Shown here in pieces: positions 48,958 through 61,400 of a stretch of DNA of 64,000 bases. Source of the DNA: Methylobacter sp015476545 (GTDB taxonomy: Bacteria > Pseudomonadota > Gammaproteobacteria > Methylococcales > Methylomonadaceae). Position 1 is the stretch's first letter. Every line of letters starts with the position of its first letter. The position numbers were made by a program, and so were the translations under genes. Location: positions 3,286,001 to 3,350,000 of the forward strand of contig NZ_CP197401.1 in NCBI RefSeq assembly GCF_052162025.1. The letters run 5' to 3'. Under the pieces are notes generated by a model. It worked only from the letters and a program-made list of their open reading frames with translations. It had not been told where the DNA came from and ran no database searches.

Positions 48958-51119
48958 AGGGAGTTCTCCGTCACTTTAACCTGATTGCCATTGACGATGC
49001 TGGTCAAAGGGCCGTCCATGACAACACGTCCCTGCCGTAAAACCAGTGCACGTTCGGTCAGTGTCAGCAGTGCGCGCTTATGCGTAGATAGTATGAGCGT
49101 GCGTCCTTTCAGCCAGGTCTGCAGGTACTGAACCACCCGAGCCTCATTTTCATTATCGAACGCTGCAGTCGGCTCGTCCAGCAGAACAATCCGCGGATCC
49201 TGCAACAGCAGACGAGCAAGGGCTATGGCCTGCCGCTGTCCGCCGGACACGCTGTTATTGCCTTCAAGCAGCATATCCAAACCCAACGGGTGAGCCCTGA
49301 CAAAGGCGCCCAAACCCACGCCGTCCAAGGCGGCAAACAGTTCGTCATCCGTCTGTCCTGCATTGTCCGGGATCAGATTGTCGCGCAACGTACCGTAAAA
49401 CAGCACAGTGTCCTGAGGCAGATAACCGATCGCTTGGCGTAGATCCGCCGGATCGATCTGGCTGATGCTAAGATCTTCCAACAGGATGCGTCCTTCATTG
49501 GGCGTAGTCAGTCCGGCAAGCAGGCGCAATAATGTAGATTTGCCGGCGCCGTTGCCGCCAAGCAGCGCCACATGTGTTCCCGGTTGGATCTCCAGCTGCG
49601 GGATGTTCAAAGCAGGAGGACCGTCCGACTGATAATTCAAACGCACTTCCTCAATACGATAGTGCCCACGCAGTGCATGACTGCGGGCGAACCGGCGACC
49701 GAACGGACGCTCAACCGGTGCGGCCATCAGAGTGTCCAGCCCTTCCATGGCAACCTTGACATGCTGCCAGCGAGCCAGGATACCAGCGACTTGAGCGATG
49801 GGAGCAATAGTACGCCCTGCCAGAATCGAGCAGGCAAACAATGCACCAACGGTCATTTCACCCGCGCTGATCTGGTACACGCCCACGATTATCACACCAA
49901 CATAACAAAACTGTTGCGTCATGGAGGCCGCATAACCAAGCAAGGCGGTGATGGAACGTGCCTTGACTTCCGCGCTGGAGAGTTCTGCCGTCAGGTTTTC
50001 CCACATTTGCAGCAGTCGCCCCTCGGCCCTACTGGCCTTGATTGTTTCCAGATTCTCGATGGCCTCCAGCAGTACGCCGTTCTTGATGGCTCCTTCACGC
50101 AAGTGTTGCCGGGATAATCGAGCCAGAATGGGCTGGGCGAGTAGCCCAGGCAGTAACATCAGCCAGAATGCTGCGAATGGCACCCAAACCACGGGGCCAC
50201 CAATGAGAAAGATCACGCCCAGGAACAACAGGACGAAAGGTATGTCGCTAATGGCCGATATTGTGGTCGAGGTTAAAAAATCGCGCACCGACTCGAATTC
50301 GCGGACTTGGCTGCTAAAAGCGCCCATCGAAGCTGGCTTGGACTGCAGCCGTATCTGGAGAACTTGTTCGAACAGTCGGGAAGACAACAACAAATCCAGG
50401 CGTTTACCGGTAACATCCAGCATATGAGCCCGCAGACTCCGTAGCACGAATTCCAGAGCTATAGCTATAGATACGCCACTGGCGAGTATCCATAGCGAAT
50501 CGAAAGCGTCATTCGGTACTACGCGGTCATAGACCTGCATGCCGAACAATGCGGAGGAAATGGCAAGCAAGTTGCCCATCAGGGCAGCGAGACCGGCAGC
50601 GCCATAATCACGCCAACTCGCTCTGATGGGACCTTTTAGCCAGTGTTCCTGCTCTTCCCGGGCAAAATTGCCCGCTCGCTCATCAGGACGATAACGAGGC
50701 CGGGCGAACAGTGCAGTGCCACTGTACAGGCTATCCAATTCGTCCAGACTCATAGTCAGTTCGCCACCGCCACTCTCAGGATCAAGCAGAAGCGCTTGCC
50801 CTAACTGATGCTCAACCAGCAGCAGGGTGCGGCCATCCCGCAACAGTAGCAATGCTGGCAGCAACCGTGAACTAATCTCCTGAAGCGGATAATTCACGAC
50901 ACGGGCAGTGATTCCCACTCGGCGCAAGGCGCGAGAAACCAGCCTGAGCGGTAAACGCCCCTGCTCCAAAGCCAGCCCCTCGCTCAGCTCGGCGATACTG
51001 ACTGTATAGCCGAAGTGGCGGCATAGCAAAACCAGCCCTTCGCGCAACGGATCCTCCGTCCGTGACGCCTGATAACTGTCCAGGGCTGTGTTGTTGGTAA
51101 GTTGTTGGTTATCTTTCAT
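48954..51119 (-). CDS. Type I secretion ABC transporter with C39-like domain (LapB-like)
   Basis: A 721-residue exporter. The N-terminal 130 residues are a C39-like domain without the catalytic Cys, typical of RTX exporters that do not cleave a leader. A six-helix membrane domain follows (about 165-445), then the ABC domain: Walker A GGNGAGKSTLLRLL (near 519), signature VSGGQRQAIALARLL (near 621) and Walker B IVLLDEPTAAFD. It powers export of the giant adhesin encoded upstream. Overlaps by 4 bp with the TolC-like gene before it and the HlyD-like gene after it (ATGA), so the three proteins are translationally coupled. Confidence 0.95.
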   Translation of the reverse strand: MKDNQQLTNNTALDSYQASRTEDPLREGLVLLCRHFGYTVSIAELSEGLALEQGRLPLRLVSRALRRVGITARVVNYPLQEISSRLLPALLLLRDGRTLLLVEHQLGQALLLDPESGGGELTMSLDELDSLYSGTALFARPRYRPDERAGNFAREEQEHWLKGPIRASWRDYGAAGLAALMGNLLAISSALFGMQVYDRVVPNDAFDSLWILASGVSIAIALEFVLRSLRAHMLDVTGKRLDLLLSSRLFEQVLQIRLQSKPASMGAFSSQVREFESVRDFLTSTTISAISDIPFVLLFLGVIFLIGGPVVWVPFAAFWLMLLPGLLAQPILARLSRQHLREGAIKNGVLLEAIENLETIKASRAEGRLLQMWENLTAELSSAEVKARSITALLGYAASMTQQFCYVGVIIVGVYQISAGEMTVGALFACSILAGRTIAPIAQVAGILARWQHVKVAMEGLDTLMAAPVERPFGRRFARSHALRGHYRIEEVRLNYQSDGPPALNIPQLEIQPGTHVALLGGNGAGKSTLLRLLAGLTTPNEGRILLEDLSISQIDPADLRQAIGYLPQDTVLFYGTLRDNLIPDNAGQTDDELFAALDGVGLGAFVRAHPLGLDMLLEGNNSVSGGQRQAIALARLLLQDPRIVLLDEPTAAFDNENEARVVQYLQTWLKGRTLILSTHKRALLTLTERALVLRQGRVVMDGPLTSIVNGNQVKVTENSL

Positions 51120-52393
51120 GGCGTGACTGTTTCAGACAAGCGCCCTTCCAGCAATGGCACCAACTGGCCCAGTTGGGCTGCTGTACGGTATTGCACTCGT
51201 TTGCGTTCGTATTGCAGATTGATTAATTGGCGCTCCGCATCGAAGCGCTCCTGATGAATGTTCAGTAGTTCGGTCATGTTGCGCAAGCCGACGACAAACT
51301 GCTCCTGATAGACTGAGCTGACATCTACGCCGTTTTTTATCTGCTCGTTAAGCGATTTTTCACGATCTTTCAAGGCAGATTCGTTCTCAAACAATGCTAG
51401 AATCTTGCGGCGGATATCGCGCTGTTTAGCGCCCGAATCCCACTTGGCGGCCTCGAGACGCTGGCGGGCGGCATCAGTACGCTTAAAATTGGACAAGCCC
51501 TGGAAAGGGTCTATTTTTACCCGCAAGGAGACAATCTGGTCATCGGTCATCTCACCACCGATCGGCCGACGCGTCACCGTGCCTTCCAGATCCAGCTCCG
51601 GAAGCAGCCTTGCATCGGCTTCATGCACCTTGGCTTCTTCGATAGCCTGCTTTTCCTTTGCCTGGCGATAGATCGGCGAGTCCATAATGGCTCTCTCCAG
51701 CGTATCCTTATCTGCCAGCCGTTGGGAAAACGATTCGAGAGCCGGTTCATCCAGCGCCTCTGCCGGCTCCCCGATCAATTCCTGGTATTGTTGCCTGGCA
51801 TTTTGTAAATTGCCTTGCTCGATCGCAAGCTGCTCACGGGCTCGAGCCAGTTCCAGGCCGACTCGGCCCTGCTCGCTTCGATCCTCATAGCCTGCCTCGC
51901 CTCTTTTTTGGCTCAATTTGTTCAGTTCCTCCAAGCGTTCAATATGGCCGTTCACCGTCTCGATCCGTTGCTCATACGCAAGCACATCAAGATAGCTCTC
52001 GCTGATATCCAGAGCAGCGTCCTCGCGCATTATCAGTAGAGACTCCGTCTCTTGGCGCATATTCGCCGAAGCGCTATCGACCTGGCTTTCCACCCGCCCC
52101 CAGTCATACAGCATTTGCGTGGCGGTGAGGTTGTAATTATAGCTCAGATTGCTCCTTAAGCTTTGCGTGGGGCCGATTGACGCTTCCAGTTTGGGATAAT
52201 AACCGGCCTCGGCGATATCGACTTCGGTCGTGGCTTGTTCTACCCTGGCCATGGCCGACTTGACATCAGGATGGATGGCCAACCCCTGGTGCACAGCGTC
52301 CACCAGGGTAATCGCGCAAGCCGGTTGTGATGGCGCCAGCAACATCAGACAAGTGCCAAGAGCCAGGCCATAATGCACCTTGCTCCTGGTCAT
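51116..52393 (-). CDS. TolC-family outer-membrane channel of the type I system (LapE-like)
   Basis: A protein of about 425 residues with a signal peptide (HYGLALGTCLMLLAPSQPACA) and the TolC repeat architecture: ITLVDAVHQGLAIHPDVKSA, YYPKLEASIGPTQS, long helices with QMLYDWGRVESQVDSASANM and the equatorial ESYLDVLAYEQRIETVNGHI, then a second copy. ATG at 52393 gives a good signal peptide; the frame runs upstream to a TTG at 52477 overlapping the adhesin stop, so a longer translation is possible. It is the second gene of the adhesin operon. Confidence 0.9.
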   Translation of the reverse strand: MTRSKVHYGLALGTCLMLLAPSQPACAITLVDAVHQGLAIHPDVKSAMARVEQATTEVDIAEAGYYPKLEASIGPTQSLRSNLSYNYNLTATQMLYDWGRVESQVDSASANMRQETESLLIMREDAALDISESYLDVLAYEQRIETVNGHIERLEELNKLSQKRGEAGYEDRSEQGRVGLELARAREQLAIEQGNLQNARQQYQELIGEPAEALDEPALESFSQRLADKDTLERAIMDSPIYRQAKEKQAIEEAKVHEADARLLPELDLEGTVTRRPIGGEMTDDQIVSLRVKIDPFQGLSNFKRTDAARQRLEAAKWDSGAKQRDIRRKILALFENESALKDREKSLNEQIKNGVDVSSVYQEQFVVGLRNMTELLNIHQERFDAERQLINLQYERKRVQYRTAAQLGQLVPLLEGRLSETVTP

Positions 52394-52473
52394 GGTAGAC
52401 GTATGACTGATGATATGGGCCGCCTCGCTGAGCGGCCCGTTCGCAATCGCGGTGATTTCAGTGTTTGTCACGA

Positions 52474-55400
52474 TCAAGCGATCACCTGCACATCCTGGTC
52501 AACAAGCAACTGATTGATACCGAAGCTATAAACATCGAAGACAACACTGTCAAGAGTAGTTTGTGCCCCTGTATCAACGGCTCCGGCGACATTCAGCGTA
52601 TCGTTGCTTTCGCCGGTGATATACAGCTGATTGTCCGCATCGGTCAGAGTATCCACCGCATCGGCAGTTAGTGTCAGCGTACTGCCGGCATCGCCCATGC
52701 CCATGTCAATCAGCTCGATATTGCTGACGGTGGCAACGCTGGTCGAGTCGAGCGTGAAGCCACCGTCCATCTGCAGGATATCGAAACCATCGCCGCCATC
52801 GATGGAGGCGAAGAGGTTATCGGAGATAACGATGAAGTCATCGCCAGTGCCGCCGTTGAGAGTATCATTAATGCCAGCACTTATCAGTATATCGTTGCCG
52901 CCATCACCGTTCAGGGTATTAGTGCCGCTGCCGCCGCGAAGCAGGTCGTTGCCGTCGCCGCCGGACAGGGTATCGTTACCGGCATAACCGTACAGGCGGT
53001 CACTGAATGCTGTACCCGTGAGCGGATCGTCGCCTGACGTGCCCTCTATAATCCCCGAGTCGCCGGCCAGACTATGGAGCAGGCTGGCATCGAGCAGAGT
53101 CCCCATCGTTTTGGTGCCAGAAGAGACGCCATAACTATCAGTCGCTGCAATGGCAAGATCCGGTAATACAGACGCACTAAGCAGATCGCCAAGCAGGCTG
53201 CCTCCCGTATCAAAGCGCACGCTCGCCAGAAACTCGTTGATCGTCAGGTTATCGATAATGCCGCCATCAATAGCTGTGATTGTCACTGTCGAGTGCGGCC
53301 CCAACGATAATAATGAGCCTACAGAAGAATTTACAACATCGAACTGCAGGCCAAGCTCGGCAGCAAGCGCTGACGATGCGGTAAGCGTTATTGCGCCTAC
53401 AGTCGCTACCGCTCCAAACTCAACCACGACGCTTTGCAGGTTGCCGTTACGATCTAATGCTCTCAGGTCTTGCTTACTCAGATCGATCACGTTAAGCGCT
53501 TGCAGACCCACCAAGCCAAGCAAGGTTGAGTAATCTACAAAAACCTCAGGCGCATCGTTTAACGCATCCACGATGAAGTTGACCGTATTGGATGGTGCGG
53601 AGCTGTTGCCGGCTGTATCGCTGATTACTGCCGTGGCGCTGTAGCTGCCGTCAGCAAAAGTAGCGCTGTTGTCTAGCGTCACCGAAACGCTGCCGACTCC
53701 AACGTCTGCGGCCGTGACGGTATGCGTGGTCACGCTGCCGCCCGCGCCCGTGGTCGTGATCGTGATCGTGTCACCCACTTGGGTACCGGGCGTCAGGCCG
53801 ACCACAGCCTGGATGCCATCGCTCAGCTCAATGGCGTCGATACCGCCGGCCGCTTCGGCAATGGTCAGCGTCGGCGCATCAGTGCCGCCCGTACCGCCCG
53901 GGCTGGTAGTGTCTATGGTCACCAGTTGGCTGGCGGTCGAACCTATGTTGCCGGCGGCATCAACCACGCGTACGCCATAGGTGTAGTTGCCATCGACCAA
54001 CGTACGGCCATCAATATAACTCCAAGCATCGGCCGTAACGACAAGATCAGCCCAGGTAGTGCCGTCGGTGCTAATCTGCACTTTTTCATCAGCCGCCAAG
54101 GGACCGGTCACCGTGCCGCTAACCGTCAGGCTAGTGTCGCTAGTGATGAAATCACCGGCAACTCCCGTATCATCAGCGATCGCGGTAATAGTTACCGTAG
54201 CGGTTGGTGCGGTCGTATCCAGGACCGTCGTATCCGTCACTATACCGCTGTTGCCGGCCGCATCGGTCACGCTCATGGTCACGGTCAGGGTGCCGTCGGC
54301 GAACCCGGACAGATCCTGGCCGGCTACGCTGACCACGCCGCCGCTGACGCTGATGTCGGCGGCCGCCACGGTCAGCACGCTGCTGCCGTCGGTGATGCTG
54401 AGGCCGGTCACGGTGGCGCCCGCTTCCACTTGGCCGCTCAGGGTCACGTTGGTCGCTTCGGCGCCGCTCAGCAGCTCGTCGCCGCCGTCGTTGAAAGTGA
54501 TGCTGTTTTTGCCGTCGCCGGTGCTCGGCGCGGTCGTGTCGACCACGACGGTGCCAGTAGCCGTGCTGGTGTTGCCGGCCGGGTCGGTGGCGGTGACCGT
54601 GACGGTCGTGTTGCCTTCCGGCAGCGCCGGCAGGGTGTTGTCCGCCAGCGTCCAGGTGCCGTCACCGTGGTTGGTGGCCGGGTAGTCGCTGCCGCCGACG
54701 GTCACGACCACGGTCGCGTCCGGATCGGTCACGGTGCCGGTCAGTTCCGGGGTGGTGTCGTTGGTGGTCAACGGATCGAGCGTGACGCCGGAGGCCGTGC
54801 TGTCCAGCACGGTGGTGTCGGTGATGGCGCCGCTGTTGCCGGCCGCATCAGTCACGCTCATGGTCACGGTCAGGGTGCCGTCGGCGAACCCGGACAGATC
54901 CTGGCCGGCCACGCTGACCACGCCGCCGCTGACGCTGATGTCGGCCGCCGCCACGGTCAGCACGGTGCTGCCGTCAGTGATGCTGAGGCCGGTCACGGTG
55001 GCGCCGGCTTCCACCTGGCCGCTCAGGGTCACGTTGGTCGCTTCGGCGCCGCTCAGCAGCTCGTCGCCGCCGTCGTTGAAAGTGATGCTGTTTTTGCCGT
55101 CGCCGGTGCTCGGCGCGGTCGTGTCGACCACGACGGTGCCAGTAGCCGTGCTGGTGTTGCCGGCCGGGTCGGTGGCGGTGACCGTGACGGTCGTGTTGCC
55201 TTCCGGCAGCGCCGGCAGGGTGTTGTCCGCCAGCGTCCAGGTGCCGTCACCGTGGTTGGTGGCCGGGTAGTCGCTGCCGCCGACGGTCACGACCACGGTC
55301 GCGTCCGGATCGGTCACGGTGCCGGTCAGTTCCGGGGTGGTGTCGTTGGTGGTCAACGGATCGAGCGTGACGCCGGAGGCCGTGCTGTCCAGCACGGTGG

Positions 55401-58400
55401 TGTCGGTGATGGCGCCGCTGTTGCCGGCCGCATCGGTCACGCTCATGGTCACGGTCAGGGTGCCGTCGGCGAACCCGGACAGATCCTGGCCGGCTACGCT
55501 GACCACGCCGCCGCTGACGCTGATGTCGGCGGCCGCCACGGTCAGCACGCTGCTGCCGTCGGTGATGCTGAGGCCGGTCACGGTGGCGCCCGCTTCCACT
55601 TGGCCGCTCAGGGTCACGTTGGTCGCTTCGGCGCCGCTCAGCAGCTCGTCGCCGCCGTCGTTGAAAGTGATGCTGTTTTTGCCGTCGCCGGTGCTCGGCG
55701 CGGTCGTGTCGACCACGACGGTGCCAGTAGCCGTGCTGGTGTTGCCGGCCGGGTCGGTGGCGGTGACCGTGACGGTCGTGTTGCCTTCCGGCAGCGCCGG
55801 CAGGGTGTTGTCCGCCAGCGTCCAGGTGCCGTCACCGTGGTTGGTGGCCGGGTAGTCGCTGCCGCCGACGGTCACGACCACGGTCGCGTCCGGATCGGTC
55901 ACGGTGCCGGTCAGTTCCGGGGTGGTGTCGTTGGTGGTCAACGGATCGAGCGTGACGCCGGAGGCCGTGCTGTCCAGCACGGTGGTGTCGGTGATGGCGC
56001 CGCTGTTGCCGGCCGCATCGGTCACGCTCATGGTCACGGTCAGGGTGCCGTCGGCGAACCCGGACAGATCCTGGCCGGCTACGCTGACCACGCCGCCGCT
56101 GACGCTGATGTCGGCGGCCGCCACGGTCAGCACGCTGCTGCCGTCGGTGATGCTGAGGCCGGTCACGGTGGCGCCCGCTTCCACTTGGCCGCTCAGGGTC
56201 ACGTTGGTCGCTTCGGCGCCGCTCAGCAGCTCGTCGCCGCCGTCGTTGAAAGTGATGCTGTTTTTGCCGTCGCCGGTGCTCGGCGCGGTCGTGTCGACCA
56301 CGACGGTGCCAGTAGCCGTGCTGGTGTTGCCGGCCGGGTCGGTGGCGGTGACCGTGACGGTCGTGTTGCCTTCCGGCAGCGCCGGCAGGGTGTTGTCCGC
56401 CAGCGTCCAGGTGCCGTCACCGTGGTTGGTGGCCGGGTAGTCGCTGCCGCCGACGGTCACGACCACGGTCGCGTTCGGATCGGTCACGGTGCCGGTCAGT
56501 TCCGGGGTGGTGTCGTTGGTGGTCAACGGATCGAGCGTGACGCCGGAGGCCGTGCTGTCCAGCACGGTGGTGTCGGTGATGGCGCCGCTGTTGCCGGCCG
56601 CATCGGTCACGCTCATGGTCACGGTCAGGGTGCCGTCGGCGAACCCGGACAGATCCTGGCCGGCCACGCTGACCACGCCGCCGCTGACGCTGATGTCGGC
56701 GGCCGCCACGGTCAGCACGGTGCTGCCGTCGGTGATGCTGAGGCCGGTCACGGTGGCGCCGGCTTCCACTTGGCCGCTCAGGGTCACGTTGGTCGCTTCA
56801 GCGCCGCTCAGCAGCTCGTCGCCGCCGTCGTTGAAAGTGATGCTGTTTTTGCCGTCGCCGGTGCTCGGCGCGGTCGTGTCGACCACGACGGTGCCAGTAG
56901 CCGTGCTGGTGTTGCCGGCCGGGTCGGTGGCGGTGACCGTGACGGTCGTGTTGCCTTCCGGCAGCGCCGGCAGGGTGTTGTCCGCCAGCGTCCAGGTGCC
57001 GTCACCGTGGTTGGTGGCCGGGTAGTCGCTGCCGCCGACGGTCACGACCACGGTCGCGTCCGGATCGGTCACGGTGCCGGTCAGTTCCGGGGTGGTGTCG
57101 TTGGTGGTCAACGGATCGAGCGTGACGCCGGAGGCCGTGCTGTCCAGCACGGTGGTGTCGGTGATGGCGCCGCTGTTGCCGGCCGCATCAGTCACGCTCA
57201 TGGTCACGGTCAGGGTGCCGTCGGCGAACCCGGACAGATCCTGGCCGGCCACGCTGACCACGCCGCCGCTGACGCTGATGTCGGCGGCCGCCACGGTCAG
57301 CACGGTGCTGCCGTCGGTGATGCTGAGGCCGGTCACGGTGGCGCCGGCTTCCACTTGGCCGCTCAAGGTCACGTTGGTCGCTTCGGCGCCGCTCAGCAGC
57401 TCGTCGCCGCCGTCGTTGAAGGTGATGCTGTTTTTGCCGTCGCCGGTGCTCGGCGCGGTCGTGTCGACCACGACGGTGCCAGTAGCCGTGCTGGTGTTGC
57501 CGGCCGGGTCGGTGGCGGTGACCGTGACGGTCGTGTTGCCTTCCGGCAGCGCCGGCAGAGTGTTGTCCGCCAGCGTCCAGGTGCCGTCACCGTGGTTGGT
57601 GGCCGGGTAGTCGCTGCCGCCGACGGTCACGACCACGGTCGCGTCCGGATCGGTCACGGTGCCGGTCAGTTCCGGGGTCGTGTCGTTGGTGGTCAACGGA
57701 TCGAGCGTGACGCCGGAGGCCGTGCTGTCCAGCACGGTGGTGTCGGTGATGGCGCCGCTGTTGCCGGCCGCATCAGTCACGCTCATGGTCACGGTCAGGG
57801 TGCCGTCGGCGAACCCGGACAGATCCTGGCCGGCCACGCTGACCACGCCGCCGCTGACGCTGATGTCGGCGGCCGCCACGGTCAGCACGGTGCTGCCGTC
57901 GGTGATGCTGAGGCCGGTCACGGTGGCGCCGGCTTCCACTTGGCCGCTCAAGGTCACGTTGGTCGCTTCGGCGCCGCTCAGCAGCTCGTCGCCGCCGTCG
58001 TTGAAGGTGATGCTGTTTTTGCCGTCGCCGGTGCTCGGCGCGGTCGTGTCGACCACGACGGTGCCAGTAGCCGTGCTGGTGTTGCCGGCCGGGTCGGTGG
58101 CGGTGACCGTGACGGTCGTGTTGCCTTCCGGCAGCGCCGGCAGAGTGTTGTCCGCCAGCGTCCAGGTGCCGTCACCGTGGTTGGTGGCCGGGTAGTCGCT
58201 GCCGCCGACGGTCACGACCACGGTCGCGTCCGGATCGGTCACGGTGCCGGTCAGTTCCGGGGTGGTGTCGTTGGTGGTCAACGGATCGAGCGTGACGCCG
58301 GAGGCCGTGCTGTCCAGCACGGTGGTGTCGGTGATGGCGCCGCTGTTGCCGGCCGCATCGGTCACGCTCATGGTCACGATCAGGGTGCCGTCGGCGAACC

Positions 58401-61400
58401 CGGACAGATCCTGGCCGGCCACGCTGACCACGCCGCCGCTGACGCTGATGTCGGCGGCCGCCACGGTCAGCACGGTGCTGCCGTCGGTGATGCTGAGGCC
58501 GGTCACGGTGGCGCCGGCTTCCACTTGGCCGCTCAGGGTCACGTTGGTCGCTTCGGCGCCGCTCAGCAGCTCGTCGCCGCCGTCGTTGAAAGTGATGCTG
58601 TTTTTGCCGTCGCCGGTGCTCGGCGCGGTCGTGTCGACCACGACGGTGCCAGTAGCCGTGCTGGTGTTGCCGGCCGGGTCGGTGGCGGTGACCGTGACGG
58701 TCGTGTTGCCTTCCGGCAGCGCCGGCAGGGTGTTGTCCGCCAGCGTCCAGGTGCCGTCACCGTGGTTGGTGGCCGGGTAGTCGCTGCCGCCGACGGTCAC
58801 GACCACGGTCGCGTTCGGATCGGTCACGGTGCCGGTCAGTTCCGGGGTGGTGTCGTTGGTGGTCAACGGATCGAGCGTGACGCCGGAGGCCGTGCTGTCC
58901 AGCACGGTGGTGTCGGTGATGGCGCCGCTGTTGCCGGCCGCATCGGTCACGCTCATGGTCACGGTCAGGGTGCCGTCGGCGAACCCGGACAGATCCTGGC
59001 CGGCCACGCTGACCACGCCGCCGCTGACGCTGATGTCGGCGGCCGCCACGGTCAGCACGGTGCTGCCGTCGGTGATGCTGAGGCCGGTCACGGTGGCGCC
59101 GGCTTCCACTTGGCCGCTCAAGGTCACGTTGGTCGCTTCGGCGCCGCTCAGCAGCTCGTCGCCGCCGTCGTTGAAGGTGATGCTGTTTTTGCCGTCGCCG
59201 GTGCTCGGCGCGGTCGTGTCGACCACGACGGTGCCAGTAGCCGTGCTGGTGTTGCCGGCCGGGTCGGTGGCGGTGACCGTGACGGTCGTGTTGCCTTCCG
59301 GCAGCGCCGGCAGAGTGTTGTCCGCCAGCGTCCAGGTGCCGTCACCGTGGTTGGTGGCCGGGTAGTCGCTGCCGCCGACGGTCACGACCACGGTCGCGTC
59401 CGGATCGGTCACGGTGCCGGTCAGTTCCGGGGTCGTGTCGTTGGTGGTCAACGGATCGAGCGTGACGCCGGAGGCCGTGCTGTCCAGCACGGTGGTGTCG
59501 GTGATGGCGCCGCTGTTGCCGGCCGCATCGGTCACGCTCATGGTCACGATCAGGGTGCCGTCGGCGAACCCGGACAGATCCTGGCCGGCCACGCTGACCA
59601 CGCCGCCGCTGACGCTGATGTCGGCGGCCGCCACGGTCAGCACGGTGCTGCCGTCGGTGATGCTGAGGCCGGTCACGGTGGCGCCGGCTTCCACTTGGCC
59701 GCTCAAGGTCACGTTGGTCGCTTCGGCGCCGCTCAGCAGCTCGTCGCCGCCGTCGTTGAAGACGATGCTGTTTTGGCCGTCGCCGTTGCCCGGCGCGCTC
59801 GTGTCCACGATGATGGTGTAAGGCGCGCTGGTGCCCGAGGCATTGCCGGCCGGATCGGTCGCGCTGACCGCCAGCTCGTGGCTGCCTTCAGGCAGCGGCG
59901 TTGCCGGCGTAATGCTCCAGTTGCCGGACGCGTCGACCGTGGCGCTGCCGATGACCGTCGTGCCGTCATACAGGGTGATCGTATCGCCCGGGGTGGCGCC
60001 GCTGCCGCTCACGGTCGGCTGGGTGTCATCGGTGCTGCCGCCGTTCGCGACCGGACCTTGGACCGCACCCACGTCATCCGTGACGCTGCCGATGCCCGGA
60101 ATCGCCGGTGCCGTAGTATCCAGCACGGTCGTATCCGTCACTATACCGCTGTTGCCGGCCGCATCGGTCACGCTCATCCTCACGGTCAGGGTGCCGTCGG
60201 CGAACCCGGACAGGTCCTGGCCGGCTACGCTGACCACGCCGCCGCTGACGCTGATGTCGGCGGCCGCCACGGTCAGCACGGTGCTGCCGTCGGTGATGCT
60301 GAGGCCGGTCACGGTGGCGCCGGCTTCCACTTGGCCGCTCAAGGTCACGTTGGTCGCTTCGGCGCCGCTCAGCAGCTCGTCGCCGCCGTCGTTGAAGACG
60401 ATGCTGTTTTTGCCGTCGCCGTTGCCCGGCGCGCTCGTGTCCACGATGATGGTGTAAGGCGCGCTGGTGCCCGAGGCATTGCCGGCCGGATCGGTCGCGC
60501 TGACCGCCAGCTCGTGGCTGCCTTCAGGCAGCGGCGTTGCCGGCGTAATGCTCCAGTTGCCGGACGCGTCGACCGTGGCGCTGCCGATGACCGTCGTGCC
60601 GTCATACAGGGTGATCGTATCGCCCGGGGTGGCGCCGCTGCCGCTCACGGTCGGCTGGGTGTCATCGGTGCTGCCGCCGTTCGCGACCGGACCTTGGACC
60701 GCCCCGACATCATCCGTGACGCTGCCGATGCCCGGAATCGCCGGTGCCGTAGTATCCAGCACGGTCGTATCCGTCACTATACCGCTGTTGCCGGCCGCAT
60801 CGGTCACGCTCATCCTCACGGTCAGGGTGCCGTCGGCGAACCCGGACAGGTCCTGGCCGGCTACGCTGACCACGCCGCCGCTGACGCTGATGTCGGCGGC
60901 CGCCACGGTCAGCACGGTGCTGCCGTCGGTGATGCTGAGGCCGGTCACGGTGGCGCCGGCTTCCACTTGGCCGCTCAAGGTCACGTTGGTCGCTTCGGCG
61001 CCGCTCAGCAGCTCGTCGCCGCCGTCGTTGAAGACGATGCTGTTTTGGCCGTCGCCGTTGCCCGGCGCGCTCGTGTCCACGATGATGGTGTAAGGCGCGC
61101 TGGTGCCCGAGGCATTGCCGGCCGGATCGGTCGCGCTGACCGCCAGCTCGTGGCTGCCTTCAGGCAGCGGCGTTGCCGGCGTAATGCTCCAGTTGCCGGA
61201 CGCGTCGACCGTGGCGCTGCCGATGACCGTCGTGCCGTCATACAGGGTGATCGTATCGCCCGGGGTGGCGCCGCTGCCGCTCACGGTCGGCTGGGTGTCA
61301 TCGGTGCTGCCGCCGTTCGCGACCGGACCTTGGACCGCACCCACGTCATCCGTGACGCTGCCGATGCCCGGAATCGCCGGTGCCGTAGTATCCAGCACGG

